This document shows, one piece after another, positions 1 through 9,938 of a stretch of DNA of 64,000 nucleotides. This stretch comes from CBDFGT01 sp965247225 (GTDB lineage: Bacteria > Pseudomonadota > Alphaproteobacteria > Rhizobiales > Rhizobiaceae), in NCBI GenBank assembly GCA_965247225.1, contig CBDFGT010000014.1, positions 1-64,000 of the forward strand. The letters run 5' to 3'. Numbering within the stretch: position 1 is the first letter of the stretch; every line of letters starts with the position of its first letter. The notes beneath the pieces were generated by a model. That model ran no database searches. It was not told the DNA's origin and saw only the letters and a program-made list of their open reading frames with translations. The position numbers and the translations under genes are program-made.

Positions 1-899
1 ACGGAATGAATACGCACGGCATCAATCTCGGCCAGATTGGCAATGGCTTCGCGGGCAAAGGCGGCCTGAAACCGGTCGACCAGCATGGAAGTGCGGCGCT
101 TTCCCTTCCAGCCAGCCGATTCCAGCAGCAGGAATTGCTCGATGAGATCGTGGATTTCTTCCGGCTGGCGACTGACCACATAGGTCACGGTACCCAGCGC
201 TTCAAGTTTGCGCCACTGGCGCTTCATGTCCCGCATATGATGTTGGGAGATCGCCTGTACAATATAGGCATCCGGTTCCAGCGTGCTTTGCAGCACCGGC
301 CGTTCACAGGGATTTGTGATATTCAGCGGCAGGTTCCGGCCCATCGCCACGGCTTTTGCCAGTTGCACGAACTGGCCGCCGAGCCGCACATCCGGTAAAA
401 CAAGGACGCCCGGCAGACCGGTTTCCGGCCTCGAAACGGCTTCCAGAAAATTATCCAGTGTTTCGGCTGCTCCCTCCTCGTCAACCAGCGGTGTTCCCAG
501 TGGACCAAAGGGATTGGACCATGCCCGGATGATCGGCGCTCCGATAGAAAAGCCCGGCTTTTCGATGGAATAGGGCATGAGCATGCGCAAACGGCTTCGC
601 GCTGCACTATGATCCCGGACAATGGCAAGCTTGATCGGCTTGTCTTCAAGCCGGGGCATGGCGGGAGCTAGGAAACGGCCGGAGAAAAATACATTCGGTT
701 CAATGGCACGGTTGGAGAGAAAATCCAGCTCTTCCTGCAGGTCATATCCGGCAAAGCCGGAATAAAGGTTCAGGTGACGACCTTCCCGGCCAACTGAAAT
801 CGACAGATCGGATTCCAGGGCTTCCGTTCTGGTGCGAACGAAACCGCCGTCCGGAACAGGACTGTGATTTTCAGATCCTGGAGCTAGTGTCTGCATCAT
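1..899 (-). CDS. GNAT-fold acyltransferase of the CelD/BcsL (cellulose/exopolysaccharide) family, partial
   Basis: The reading frame runs off the window edge, so only the first 299 or so residues are present. The protein has no signal peptide. A C-terminal stretch containing LLLESAGWKGKR is typical of the FemAB/CelD-like acetyltransferase domain found in exopolysaccharide and cellulose loci, where it is thought to acylate sugar precursors or polymer in the cytoplasm. The start is the first of two tandem ATGs at 899. It overlaps the TGA of the upstream flippase gene as ATGA, which points to translational coupling. The exact substrate cannot be told from sequence. The family call comes from recognised motifs and context, not from a search. 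Confidence 0.65.
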   Translation of the reverse strand, partial: MMQTLAPGSENHSPVPDGGFVRTRTEALESDLSISVGREGRHLNLYSGFAGYDLQEELDFLSNRAIEPNVFFSGRFLAPAMPRLEDKPIKLAIVRDHSAARSRLRMLMPYSIEKPGFSIGAPIIRAWSNPFGPLGTPLVDEEGAAETLDNFLEAVSRPETGLPGVLVLPDVRLGGQFVQLAKAVAMGRNLPLNITNPCERPVLQSTLEPDAYIVQAISQHHMRDMKRQWRKLEALGTVTYVVSRQPEEIHDLIEQFLLLESAGWKGKRRTSMLVDRFQAAFAREAIANLAEIDAVRIHS

Positions 900-2360
900 T
901 TCAATACCGGCTGTGAAGTGTTCAGGATAGTCAGGGGACTGGCAAAGACAAACATCACAATTCCCAATTTTTGACGCACGGAAATATGCAGCAGGCTGGC
1001 CTCGACAATAATGGCACAGGTTGTCGCAAGGGCCGCCGCCCGTAAAGTCCAAGCAGCGGAATCAGGATAATATTGAGTGCAACATTGGTCACCAGCGCCA
1101 CAGCATAGATACCAACACAACGCTTTTGTTCACCCGCCATTGTCAAAAGGGATTCACCGGGACCGACTGTACCCTTGGCAAGAATGCCAACAAACAACAC
1201 GGCCATGATGCCATAACCGTCCACAAAAGCGGGACCGAACAGGCCCAGCAGAAGCTTTCCTGCAAGCAGCACACACAGACCGACAACCAGCGATGGCCAG
1301 AACGACCAGCGAACCATTTCGCCGGCAAAAACAGCCAGATCCCGTCTGTTTCCCGATGCCATAATGCCTGAGAAGCGCGGCCCCGAAGCCGCCTTCACGG
1401 AAAAATACACAAACTGGACGAGGGCGATGGTCTTGGCTGCCGCAAAATACACAGCAACCTGCTCCGGCGACAAATAGAAGCCGACAACCATCACGTCGGA
1501 ATTGGTCAGAAGGAAACCAAAACCCTCATCATGAAAATCGGGATCGCCACCCTGAACCAGTGCCCAAAATCTGTCTGTACAGGGCCGGGCTGATAGCGAC
1601 GGCGCAATCTCCAGGAAACAACCAGAAACTGGCAAAGCGTTGTTACATAGGTGGCAGCCATGGCGCAGGTCAGGGCCACCACGGCCGTGTGCTCTGCGCC
1701 CGCCTGAATGGCAATGACAATGAAAACCAGGATCAGCAGGGGCCGGATGACAAAGGTCGGTCCCAGCGCATTGACAGGCCAGCTGTTCGCCCGGGCTGTT
1801 CCCTCCAGAATATCACCAAGGGCAATCATCGGCAGGATGATGCAGCCCAGAAACAGCGGCACAACATAATAATGCTCAACGACATTGCCGAAAAAATGCA
1901 GGAAGGTCACACCGGCAATGGCCAGAACAGAAGCCGAGATCATCGCAAAAATACGTGCAGTCACCGCCATGCCCCGGGCCTCGGCATAGGATTCACTTTC
2001 ATGATAACCCGGCAGAAACCGGATCTGGGCCGTGTGGAAGCCAAGGCAGGACAAATTGCCGGTGATCACCACGAAAACCCAGACAAAAACCATGATTCCA
2101 TATTCAAATTCGCCCATCAGACGGGCAAGGATGATCTGGGAAACAAAGGCAATGGCCGCACTGGCAATACGGATCGCAAAGGCAATCAGCGCCATACGCT
2201 TGGCCCCTGCGCCATCATTTTCTGCCCTGAGAATGGTCAGGACGGCAAAAAACAGCCGTTCGAGCCGCGCTCGAACATGTGTGGACAATGACCCGGCCGT
2301 GTTTTCCAAATCGTTCATTCCGACATCGCGCTTTGACCCTGCAGACCAGACAGGAGGCAT
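896..2360 (-). pseudogene. Polysaccharide flippase (Wzx/MATE-like oligosaccharide translocase), frameshifted twice
   Basis: The first frame (from 2360) encodes a short cytoplasmic leader followed by hydrophobic helices, with IILARLMGEFEYG typical of the first helices of polysaccharide flippases, which move lipid-linked sugars across the inner membrane. It stops after PIFMMRVLVSF. The family sequence continues in a second frame (GFGFLLTNSDVMVVGFYLS, near 1523-1530). It changes frame again near 1032-1042, in a GC-rich GGGCGGCGGCCC tract, to reach the proper C-terminus ending at 896. An alternative start is ATG at 2318. The three frames together give a protein of normal length, so the lesions are recent or are base-calling errors. 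It overlaps the GNAT gene downstream as ATGA. Confidence 0.75.
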
Positions 2361-2470
2361 AAAGTCTCTCTCGTCCCGCAGTCTTGACAGATCAGGGTTA
2401 AGAAACGGTTTTGCGGAATGCGCACTCTGTGCGATGAACAGGCCGTGATATCAGAAAATCCGGACCCTTT

Positions 2471-3643
2471 ATGACCAAGATCCAGAAGCGCGTGGTTTTG
2501 CATTTTGCAGGTTTTGAACCGCTGGATGCCGCAGCGCACAGGCAGCGATACCAGCGCACGGCAAGCCAGAGCGCAGCTCTTTGGTCTTGCGATTTCACCG
2601 TCGGAGAATTGCAGGTGCAGGGCCTGCTGAAAGTCATGCCTGTGGAAGCTTGCGGCCCTGGCTGGCACACCGCCACCACATTTGCCATCTTTGACCATAA
2701 TGACATCATCATGCGGCTGCGCTCCGACAGCCTGCCGATGCAGATCCTCAAAGGCTACATGGCCTTTGCAGGGATTATTCGCGAAGGCGGCCTGACCGGC
2801 TATTTTCGCCACGCCTGGCGTTTCGGGCTGTTTTTCCCCTTCCCGTTCCTGCTGATGGCGGCAGGCATCGGCCTGTCGCTGCTTCTGGCTGCAGCGCCAT
2901 GGCTGCTGCATCTGTCGTTCTGGTTCTGGCTGGCGTCCATCCCTCTGGCCGCAGGCTTTTTCAAATGGGGATTCCTGCCCTTTTCAGACCGGTTTCACAC
3001 ACTTCATTTGTTCGCAAACTGGCGTCTCGCCCTGTCGGTTGCCCGCCGCAACGACCCTTTTGTCAATGACTGGATCGAGCGACATGCAAGGCTTGCAAGA
3101 CAGGTGCTGGAAAGTCCGGCAGACGAAATCCTCATCACCTCCCATTCCATGGGATCCAATCTCTGCGCACAGGTGACGGGCCGCATGCTGGAGTTGCAAC
3201 CGGACTGTCTGGAGGGAAAAACTGTGACCTATGCCACAGTCGGCGGCTGCACCCTGCAATGCGCCTTGCTGCAATCGGCAGACCACATGCGAACCAATGT
3301 CGGCAGGATTGCCGCAAACCCTTCTGTCCTGTGGTTTGAAGTGCATTGCCTGACGGATATTATCCATTTTTATAAAACGAGGGTGATCGCAGTCTGCGGA
3401 TATCCCGATCTGCCGCAGGCACGCCTTGCCTTTATCCGACTGCGGGCTATGCTGACGAAAGAGCGGTACAGACGGATCAAATGGAGCTTTTTGCGGGTGC
3501 ACCGACAGTATGTTCTGGGATCGGACCGGCGTGCACCCTATGACTTCACGCTTCTGACCGCCGGGCCATTTCCGGCCATGGACTTTGCCTTCTATTCCGC
3601 CGAAAACCTTCCGCCCCTGTCAGACCGGGGTGCGATTTCGTGA
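2471..3643 (+). CDS. Conserved membrane protein with an alpha/beta-hydrolase nucleophile motif
   Basis: A 390-residue protein. Residues 10-70 resemble a conserved N-terminal segment (HFAGFEPLDA) of uncharacterised alphaproteobacterial proteins. Residues about 117-163 are strongly hydrophobic and likely form two membrane helices. After them comes a soluble region with SHSMGSN at 224-230, a G-x-S-x-G-like nucleophile elbow with Ser226 as candidate nucleophile. No clear partner Asp or His can be assigned by eye. The gene stands alone, divergent from the flippase pseudogene and convergent with the cupin gene, with 6 bases between stops. I do not recognise a named family, and hydrolase activity is an inference from one motif. 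Confidence 0.65.
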   Translation: MTKIQKRVVLHFAGFEPLDAAAHRQRYQRTASQSAALWSCDFTVGELQVQGLLKVMPVEACGPGWHTATTFAIFDHNDIIMRLRSDSLPMQILKGYMAFAGIIREGGLTGYFRHAWRFGLFFPFPFLLMAAGIGLSLLLAAAPWLLHLSFWFWLASIPLAAGFFKWGFLPFSDRFHTLHLFANWRLALSVARRNDPFVNDWIERHARLARQVLESPADEILITSHSMGSNLCAQVTGRMLELQPDCLEGKTVTYATVGGCTLQCALLQSADHMRTNVGRIAANPSVLWFEVHCLTDIIHFYKTRVIAVCGYPDLPQARLAFIRLRAMLTKERYRRIKWSFLRVHRQYVLGSDRRAPYDFTLLTAGPFPAMDFAFYSAENLPPLSDRGAIS

Positions 3644-3649
3644 TAATAT

Positions 3650-4060
3650 TCAGCGTGTACCGGCTGCCTCACGATATGCATCTTCGTCAACATGGTCCAT
3701 CCAGTCGACCGCCTTGCCATCAAGCGCTTCCTGGATGGCAATATGGGTCATGACCGTATCCGGCCCGGCACCATGCCAATGGATCTCGCCCGGTGCAAAC
3801 CACACGACATCACCAACGGTTACAACCTGCGCCGCCTCGCCCTTTTTCTGCACCAGGCCGGAACCTGCCGTAATGATCAGGGTCTGGCCAAGCGGATGCG
3901 TGTGCCAGGCCGTGCGCGCGCCCGGTTCAAACGTCACGGTCAGGGCCTTGACTGACGCCGGTTCCGGCGCGTCCATAATCGGATCCTGCCAGACAGTGCC
4001 GGAAAAATAGGCATCCGGGCCACGTCTGGTTGAGCGGCTGCCGCCTTTGAAAATCTGCAT
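3650..4060 (-). CDS. Small cupin-domain protein
   Basis: A 136-residue single-domain protein. The first cupin motif is visible as AWHTHPLGQTLIITAGSG, with metal-ligand candidates His-x-His and a downstream Gln in place of the usual Glu. The second motif is seen in WFAPGEIHWHGAGP. Cupins of this size and pattern include metal-dependent isomerases, oxygenases and hydroxynitrile lyase-like proteins, so the substrate is open. It has no signal peptide. It lies 44 bases downstream of the ABC exporter gene on the same strand and may be cotranscribed with it, but there is no functional link I can argue. Confidence 0.75.
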   Translation of the reverse strand: MQIFKGGSRSTRRGPDAYFSGTVWQDPIMDAPEPASVKALTVTFEPGARTAWHTHPLGQTLIITAGSGLVQKKGEAAQVVTVGDVVWFAPGEIHWHGAGPDTVMTHIAIQEALDGKAVDWMDHVDEDAYREAAGTR

Positions 4061-4104
4061 CGGGTTATCCTCGTTTCAGGTTCAGTTCAGAACGGACCAA
4101 CAGA

Positions 4105-5865
4105 TCACTCCGCAACAGCAAACTGGTAGTCATGAAGCCTTCGGTAGAGACCGTCCTGCGCCAGCAACTCGGATTGATGGCCCTGTTCCACCACCTGCCC
4201 GTTTTCAAGGACGATAATGCGGTCGGCATTGGCAATGGTTGACAGGCGATGGGCAATCACAATCGTTGTGCGCCCCTGCGTCAGCCGTTGCAAGGCATCA
4301 CGTACAAGGGCCTCGGATTCCGAATCCAGCGCACTGGTTGCCTCGTCCAGTATCAGAATATCCGAACTGCGCAGCATGGCGCGGGCAATGGCCAGACGCT
4401 GTTTTTGACCGCCGGAGAGATTGCCGCCATTCTCGCCAACCTGCGTATCATAGGCTTTTTCCAGCTTCATGATAAAATCATGGGCATTGGCAGACCGGGC
4501 AGCCTCAATAATCTCATCATCAGTTGCATCCGTTCGTCCCAGCGCGATATTGCTGCGGATGGTCCCGGAAAACAGGAATGTATCCTGCCCGACATAGGAC
4601 ATTCTGGCCCGCAGTGATGCAAAGGTCAGATCGCGAAGATCATGCCCGTCAATGGTGACAGAACCGGAAACCGGATCATAAAGCCGCATGACCATATTGA
4701 TGATTGTGGATTTTCCACTGCCAGAAGGCCCTACAAGCGCGGTCATCTTGCCTGGCTGAAAATCCAGATTTACAGATTTCAGCACCGCCTCATCCGGGCG
4801 ATAGGCAAAACTGACATCTTCAAAGCGCACATGCCCGGGACCAGCTGGAAGATCAACAGCTGCAGGACTTTCTGCCAGAACAATGTCATGGTCCAGAACA
4901 TCAAACATCATCCGCACGCCGACCATACCGGATTCAATGCTGATGCGCATGCGGGCAAGCCGCTTGGCAGGTTCATAAGCCAGCAGCAGAGCCGTGATGA
5001 ACGACATCATTTCGCCTGGCGAACGGCCCTCCTGCAAGACAAGAATGCTGCTGACAGCCACAACACCGGCAATGGCCAGACCGGACAGGGTTTCCATGAT
5101 CGGAGCCGTGGCAGCTTCCAGCCTGGAAATACTGTTGGCACGCTTCTCAACACCGCCAACAGCCTCAACCATGCGTTCCTGCATCACCGGTTCCAGCGAG
5201 AATGCCTTGATAATGCGGATACCGAGACTGGTTTCCTGCATGATCTCGACAATCTGACCGAGTGACAACAGTTCCAGTTCCATGATTTTTTTCACGCGCT
5301 TGCGCAGATTGCGAACACCAATAATCGCCAGCGGCCCGAAAATCAGCGATACCAGCGACAGGATGGGCTGCTGGATCACCATGACCGCAACAAGACCAAA
5401 GAGCGAAAACAGGTCACGCACAAAGGTGACAACAACAGTATCAATAACGCTGCGAGCTGCCTGCGCATTGTTGGTGACCCGGATTTGCAGGTCAGAGGAG
5501 GGAATGGCATTGTAGAAACCAAGCCCCTGCTGCAGCAATTTTGTGTAAATCTTGCGCTGGAGATCGGCCACAATGCCGTTTCCGGCCTTGCTCAGATAAA
5601 GGCTCTGAAAAAACGAGGCTATGCCTTTCACGGTAAAAATCACCGCAACGCCAACGGCAACAAGCTTCACCTGATCGGCATCGCGGGTCACCATCATCCC
5701 GTTGGTAATGTCAGCCATGATCCAGGCACTGGCCGATGTCATGGCCGCCACCACCAGCATGGCGATGATGGCTATGACGTAATGGCCTGCATATTTGCGG
5801 AAATTCTCGTTCAGCAATCGCCAGATCAGGCGCTCGTTCAGCGAGGACATGAATTTTGTATACAC
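4105..5865 (-). CDS. MsbA-type ABC exporter (fused permease and ATPase)
   Basis: A 586-residue half-transporter that should work as a homodimer in the inner membrane. An N-terminal six-helix domain occupies residues about 25-310. The nucleotide-binding domain has Walker A GPSGSGKST at 379-387, the signature LSGGQKQR at 483-490 and Walker B ILILDEATSALD around 503-514. Family members flip lipid A, other lipids or drugs, and sequence does not decide which. The start at 5865 is used here, with ATG at 5850 as an alternative. It lies downstream of the fds genes on the same strand, after a short gap containing a run of eight C (5892-5899), and is probably a separate unit. Confidence 0.85.
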   Translation of the reverse strand: MYTKFMSSLNERLIWRLLNENFRKYAGHYVIAIIAMLVVAAMTSASAWIMADITNGMMVTRDADQVKLVAVGVAVIFTVKGIASFFQSLYLSKAGNGIVADLQRKIYTKLLQQGLGFYNAIPSSDLQIRVTNNAQAARSVIDTVVVTFVRDLFSLFGLVAVMVIQQPILSLVSLIFGPLAIIGVRNLRKRVKKIMELELLSLGQIVEIMQETSLGIRIIKAFSLEPVMQERMVEAVGGVEKRANSISRLEAATAPIMETLSGLAIAGVVAVSSILVLQEGRSPGEMMSFITALLLAYEPAKRLARMRISIESGMVGVRMMFDVLDHDIVLAESPAAVDLPAGPGHVRFEDVSFAYRPDEAVLKSVNLDFQPGKMTALVGPSGSGKSTIINMVMRLYDPVSGSVTIDGHDLRDLTFASLRARMSYVGQDTFLFSGTIRSNIALGRTDATDDEIIEAARSANAHDFIMKLEKAYDTQVGENGGNLSGGQKQRLAIARAMLRSSDILILDEATSALDSESEALVRDALQRLTQGRTTIVIAHRLSTIANADRIIVLENGQVVEQGHQSELLAQDGLYRRLHDYQFAVAE

Positions 5866-5921
5866 GGTGTTGAGCCTTGCTTCTGCGGGGACCCCCCCCG
5901 GACAGGCAACCTGTTACAGTA

Positions 5922-6191
5922 TCATTCCAGGTTTGTCATTGGGGTTGAAGAGTTCAGGCCGGTGGTTTCCGGATGCAAATCCGGACGGGCAATAAAGGCC
6001 GCAGCCTTCACAACCATGTCTTTCATACCGCTCGGATCCCTTTCCAGAATCTCGAAAAACTGGTGGCGCATGCGTCGTTCCCAAAACCTGTTGATATGCT
6101 CGGCCACATTCTGGGGCCCCTGATCACCCGGCTGGCTCTCGAAGAATGTCGCTATCTGGTTGGCCATCATGACAATCTTTTTATGCGACAT
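5922..6191 (-). CDS. fdsD: Formate dehydrogenase delta subunit FdsD
   Basis: An 89-residue protein beginning MSHKKIVMMANQIATFF and containing HINRFWERRMR, the hallmark of the FdsD family. FdsD is the small subunit or assembly factor of the soluble, NAD-dependent molybdenum formate dehydrogenase and is needed, with FdhD/FdsC, for a properly matured enzyme. The ATG at 6191 is preferred because it has GGGAG upstream and matches the family start. It overlaps the fdhD stop region by 11 bases, so the last two genes of the fds operon are coupled. Confidence 0.88.
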   Translation of the reverse strand: MSHKKIVMMANQIATFFESQPGDQGPQNVAEHINRFWERRMRHQFFEILERDPSGMKDMVVKAAAFIARPDLHPETTGLNSSTPMTNLE

Positions 6192-7011
6192 GTGCGTTTT
6201 CTCCCGGTCCGACCCGCCCTGCATGCGTAAAAATATCAAATTCATGACCACGGACCAAAGCCACCAGCGTCATCCCGGCGGTTTTCGCGGTCTCGATTGC
6301 CAGTCCTGTCGGTGCCGAAATGGCAATAATCATGGAAATCCCTGCAAGTGCGGTTTTTTGTACCATTTCCACAGACACCCGCGAGGTCACCACAACAGCT
6401 CCGCTCCGGCCTTCAAGACCTGATCGCATCAATGCGCCGGCCAGCTTGTCCAGCGCATTGTGACGACCAACATCTTCGCGCAACACCACCAGCCCGCGCC
6501 CCGGCACATAAAACCCGGCACCATGGACAGCACGGGTTTGGGCGTTCAGCGCCTGTCCCGCACTCAGCCCGTCGACAGAAGCAACAATCTGCTCCGGTGT
6601 CAGGACAAGCCGACCGTCAGAAACATCCGGCACCACCCGCACCGCCTGCGTGATCGATTCAATACCGCACATACCGCAGCCGACAGGCCCGGCCATGGCA
6701 CGGCGGCGGTCTTTCAGCGCCGATGCCGAATGGTCCGCAAGCGTGATCTGAACATCAAGTCCGCCTCCCGCCCCGACAATATCCACGCCGACAATATCAT
6801 CCACACTCCGGACAATACCCTCCGTCAGGCTGAACCCGAAGGCAAAATCAACAAGATCGCCCGGCGTCGCCATCATCACGGCATGCGTCGTTCCGCCATA
6901 GGAAAATGCCACCGGCACCTCTTGCGCCACCACGCGCACAGCATTTTGAAACAGGCCGTCACGAAATGCGACATGCTTGAAAGACCTGCATGCAGGGCGA
7001 GCCTCCATCAT
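6181..7011 (-). CDS. fdhD: FdhD/FdsC, sulfur carrier for formate dehydrogenase molybdenum cofactor
   Basis: A 276-residue protein of the FdhD family, which binds bis-MGD and passes sulfur from a cysteine desulfurase to the molybdenum centre of formate dehydrogenase. GCGMCGIESI holds the conserved cysteine pair, and GLVVLREDVGRHNALDKL is the family's central motif. Its start ATG overlaps the fdsA stop as ATGA, so translation is coupled to the catalytic subunit it matures. In fds operons this gene is often called fdsC. Confidence 0.92.
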   Translation of the reverse strand: MMEARPACRSFKHVAFRDGLFQNAVRVVAQEVPVAFSYGGTTHAVMMATPGDLVDFAFGFSLTEGIVRSVDDIVGVDIVGAGGGLDVQITLADHSASALKDRRRAMAGPVGCGMCGIESITQAVRVVPDVSDGRLVLTPEQIVASVDGLSAGQALNAQTRAVHGAGFYVPGRGLVVLREDVGRHNALDKLAGALMRSGLEGRSGAVVVTSRVSVEMVQKTALAGISMIIAISAPTGLAIETAKTAGMTLVALVRGHEFDIFTHAGRVGPGENAHVA

Positions 7012-9887
7012 TCCGCTGCTTCCAGCTTGCCTTCTATCCGCCGCGACTGTTTTGCCATGGCATCATATTCACGCTGCCAGTCTGACGGTCCGTTGGACGG
7101 CGAGACCTGCACCGCCGTCACCTTGTATTCCGGGCAATTGGTCGCCCAGTCGGAATAGTCCGTGGTAATCACATTGGCCTGCGTGGCTGGATGGTGGAAG
7201 GTCGTATAGATCACCCCGGGCGATACCCGGTCAGTGATTTCGGCCCTGAGCGTTGTCTCGCCCGAACGGCTGGTCAGACGCACCCAGTCACCATCACGCA
7301 CGCCCCGCTGCTCGGCATCATGCGGATGGATTTCCAGCACATCCTCGGCATGCCAGATCACATTGTCCGTGCGCCTTGTCTGTGCACCGACATTATATTG
7401 CGACAGCACCCGCCCGGTTGTCAAAAGCAGCGGAAATCTTGGACCCGTCTTTTCATCCGTTGCCACATATTCGGTGCGGATAAACTTGCCCTTGCCGCGC
7501 ATAAAGCCATCGACATGCATGATCGGCGACCCTTGCGGGTGCTTCTCGTTGCAAGGCCATTGCACAGAACCCATTTTGTCCAGATAGGCATAGGAAACAA
7601 AAGCGAAGCTCGGTGTTGTTGCCGCGATTTCATCCATCACCTGGCTCGGATGCGTATAGGACCAGGCAAGCCCCATCGCCTGTGCCAGCCTCTGTGTCAC
7701 TTCCCAGTCGGCCAGGCCATTGCGCGGCGTCATCACCCTGCGAACGCGGTTGATCCGCCGCTCGGCATTGGTAAACGTGCCATCCTTCTCCAGAAACGTC
7801 GATCCCGGCAGGAACACATGCGCATAATTGGCCGTTTCATTGAGAAACAGATCCTGCACCACCACGCATTCCATCGCCGCCAGACCGGCTGACACATGGT
7901 GCGTATCCGGATCGGACTGGAGAATATCCTCGCCCTGAATATACAGACCCCTGAAAGAGCCTTCAACGGCGGCATCCAGCATATTGGGAATGCGCAGGCC
8001 CGGTTCGTTTGACAGGGTAACACCCCACATCTTTTCAAAGACATCGCGTGTTGCATCGTCGGAGACATGACGATAGCCCGGCAACTCGTGCGGGAATGAA
8101 CCCATATCGCACGATCCCTGTACATTGTTCTGGCCCCGGAGCGGATTGACGCCGACACCGGGCCTGCCGATATTGCCGGTCGCCATGGCCAGATTGGCAA
8201 TCGCCATCACGGTTGTGGACCCCTGGCTGTGTTCCGTCACGCCCAGACCATAATAGATCGCGCCATTGCCGCCTGTCGCAAACAGCCTTGCCGCAGCGCG
8301 AAGCGCATCTGCAGGAACGCCGGAGAATTTCTCCACCTCTTCCGGGCTGTGACGACTGTCAGACACAAAGCTCGCCCAGTCTTCAAATTCCGACCAGTCA
8401 CAACGCTCGCGGATAAAGGCCTCATCATAAAGCCCCTCGGTGACGATCACATGGGCCATCGCCGTAACAACCGCAACATTGGTGCCGGGCAGCAGGGGCA
8501 GGTGATGGGCAGCCTTGATATGCGGTGAAGATACAAGCTCGATCTTGCGCGGATCAATCACAATCAGCTTTGCACCCTTGCGCAGGCGCTTCTTCAGCCG
8601 TGAGCCAAACACCGGATGTCCTTCGGTCGGGTTTGCACCAATCACGATGACCACATCGGTGTGCTCCACAGAATCAAAATTCTGCGTTCCGGCTGATGTT
8701 CCGAAAGTCTGGCCAAGACCATAGCCGGTGGGCGAATGGCACACGCGGGCGCAGGTATCGACATTGTTATTGCCGAAGCCTGCACGGACCAGCTTCTGCA
8801 CCAGATAGGTCTCTTCATTCGTGCAGCGCGACGAGGTAATACCACCGATGGAATCGCGTCCATATTGATACTGTATTCGGCGGAATTCCGAAGCAACGTA
8901 GGCAAAAGCCTCCTCCCAGCTGACTTCACGCCATGGATCAGTGATTTTTTCACGCACCATCGGGTTGAGAATGCGATCCCGATGCGTGGAATAGCCATAG
9001 GCAAACCGGCCCTTGACGCAGGAATGGCCGCGATTGGCCTGTCCGTCCTTCCAGGGAACCATGCGCACGAGTTCCTCACCGCGCATTTCCGCCTTGAAGG
9101 AACAGCCGACACCGCAATAGGCACAGGTTGTGACAACCGAATGTTCCGGCTGGCCAATGGCAATGACGGATTTTTCGGTCAGTGTGGCCGTAGGACAGGC
9201 CTGCACGCAGGCACCGCAGGACACACATTCCGAATCCACAAAATGCTCGTGCATGCCCGGAGAAACACGGCTACCGAACCCGCGGCCCTCAATCGTCAGC
9301 GCAAAGGTACCCTGAACCTCCTCGCAGGCCCGCACACAGCGCGAGCAGACAATGCATTTGGAAGGATCATAGGTGAAATACGGGTTGCTCTCGTCCTTTG
9401 GCATCCATTTTGCGTTCAGCCCGTCGGAACTCCGCGCCCTGACATGGTTGTCGCCCTCATGGCCATAGCGCACATCGCGCAGGCCAACAGCCCCTGCCAT
9501 GTCCTGCAATTCGCAATCGCCATTGGCAGCACAGGTCAGGCAGTCGAGCGGATGGTCGGAAATATAAAGCTCCATCACACCCTTGCGGATGTCTTTGAGA
9601 CGTCCGGTCTGGGTGTGAACCACCATGCCTGGGACGACCGGCGTGGTGCAGGATGCAGGCGTTCCGTTGCGCCCCTCGATTTCCACCAGACACAGCCTGC
9701 ACGAACCGAACGCATCAACCATATCCGTGGCACACAGTTTCGGCACCTGAATGCCGGCTTCCATGGAGGCCCGCATCACCGATGTACCTTCCGGCACCGC
9801 AATGGTTACGCCATCAATGGTCAGTGTCACCATTTTTTCGGATTTCGAGGCGGGCGTTCCAAAATCGGTTTCTTGTACGAGTGGCAT
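7008..9887 (-). CDS. fdsA: NAD-dependent formate dehydrogenase catalytic subunit FdsA
   Basis: A 959-residue molybdoenzyme subunit that oxidises formate to CO2. The order of cofactor sites is clear. An N-terminal [2Fe-2S] domain has Cys52, 63, 66 and 80, and a His/Cys cluster has His112 and Cys116, 119 and 125. Two [4Fe-4S] clusters follow (Cys178/181/184/188 and Cys221/224/227/231). The bis-MGD domain cluster begins CAYCGVGC at 255-262. The molybdenum ligand is expected to be Cys383 followed by His384 (in DTCARVCHSPTGYG), so this is a cysteine enzyme and not a selenoprotein. Electrons pass to FdsB/FdsG. The frame is intact and the length is normal for FdsA. Confidence 0.96.
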   Translation of the reverse strand: MPLVQETDFGTPASKSEKMVTLTIDGVTIAVPEGTSVMRASMEAGIQVPKLCATDMVDAFGSCRLCLVEIEGRNGTPASCTTPVVPGMVVHTQTGRLKDIRKGVMELYISDHPLDCLTCAANGDCELQDMAGAVGLRDVRYGHEGDNHVRARSSDGLNAKWMPKDESNPYFTYDPSKCIVCSRCVRACEEVQGTFALTIEGRGFGSRVSPGMHEHFVDSECVSCGACVQACPTATLTEKSVIAIGQPEHSVVTTCAYCGVGCSFKAEMRGEELVRMVPWKDGQANRGHSCVKGRFAYGYSTHRDRILNPMVREKITDPWREVSWEEAFAYVASEFRRIQYQYGRDSIGGITSSRCTNEETYLVQKLVRAGFGNNNVDTCARVCHSPTGYGLGQTFGTSAGTQNFDSVEHTDVVIVIGANPTEGHPVFGSRLKKRLRKGAKLIVIDPRKIELVSSPHIKAAHHLPLLPGTNVAVVTAMAHVIVTEGLYDEAFIRERCDWSEFEDWASFVSDSRHSPEEVEKFSGVPADALRAAARLFATGGNGAIYYGLGVTEHSQGSTTVMAIANLAMATGNIGRPGVGVNPLRGQNNVQGSCDMGSFPHELPGYRHVSDDATRDVFEKMWGVTLSNEPGLRIPNMLDAAVEGSFRGLYIQGEDILQSDPDTHHVSAGLAAMECVVVQDLFLNETANYAHVFLPGSTFLEKDGTFTNAERRINRVRRVMTPRNGLADWEVTQRLAQAMGLAWSYTHPSQVMDEIAATTPSFAFVSYAYLDKMGSVQWPCNEKHPQGSPIMHVDGFMRGKGKFIRTEYVATDEKTGPRFPLLLTTGRVLSQYNVGAQTRRTDNVIWHAEDVLEIHPHDAEQRGVRDGDWVRLTSRSGETTLRAEITDRVSPGVIYTTFHHPATQANVITTDYSDWATNCPEYKVTAVQVSPSNGPSDWQREYDAMAKQSRRIEGKLEAAE

Positions 9888-9938
9888 AGGGCCTCCATCA
9901 GGGACGTTTCTCTGGCATTCAGTCCAAGGGCAGAGCCT

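Noticed and set aside
5892..5899. Run of eight C as a phase-variable tract
   Set aside because: It lies between genes, outside any coding frame and with no promoter spacing that I can see, so slippage would have no clear effect.
7008..9887. fdsA as a selenocysteine formate dehydrogenase
   Set aside because: No in-frame TGA; the molybdenum ligand position is an ordinary Cys codon.
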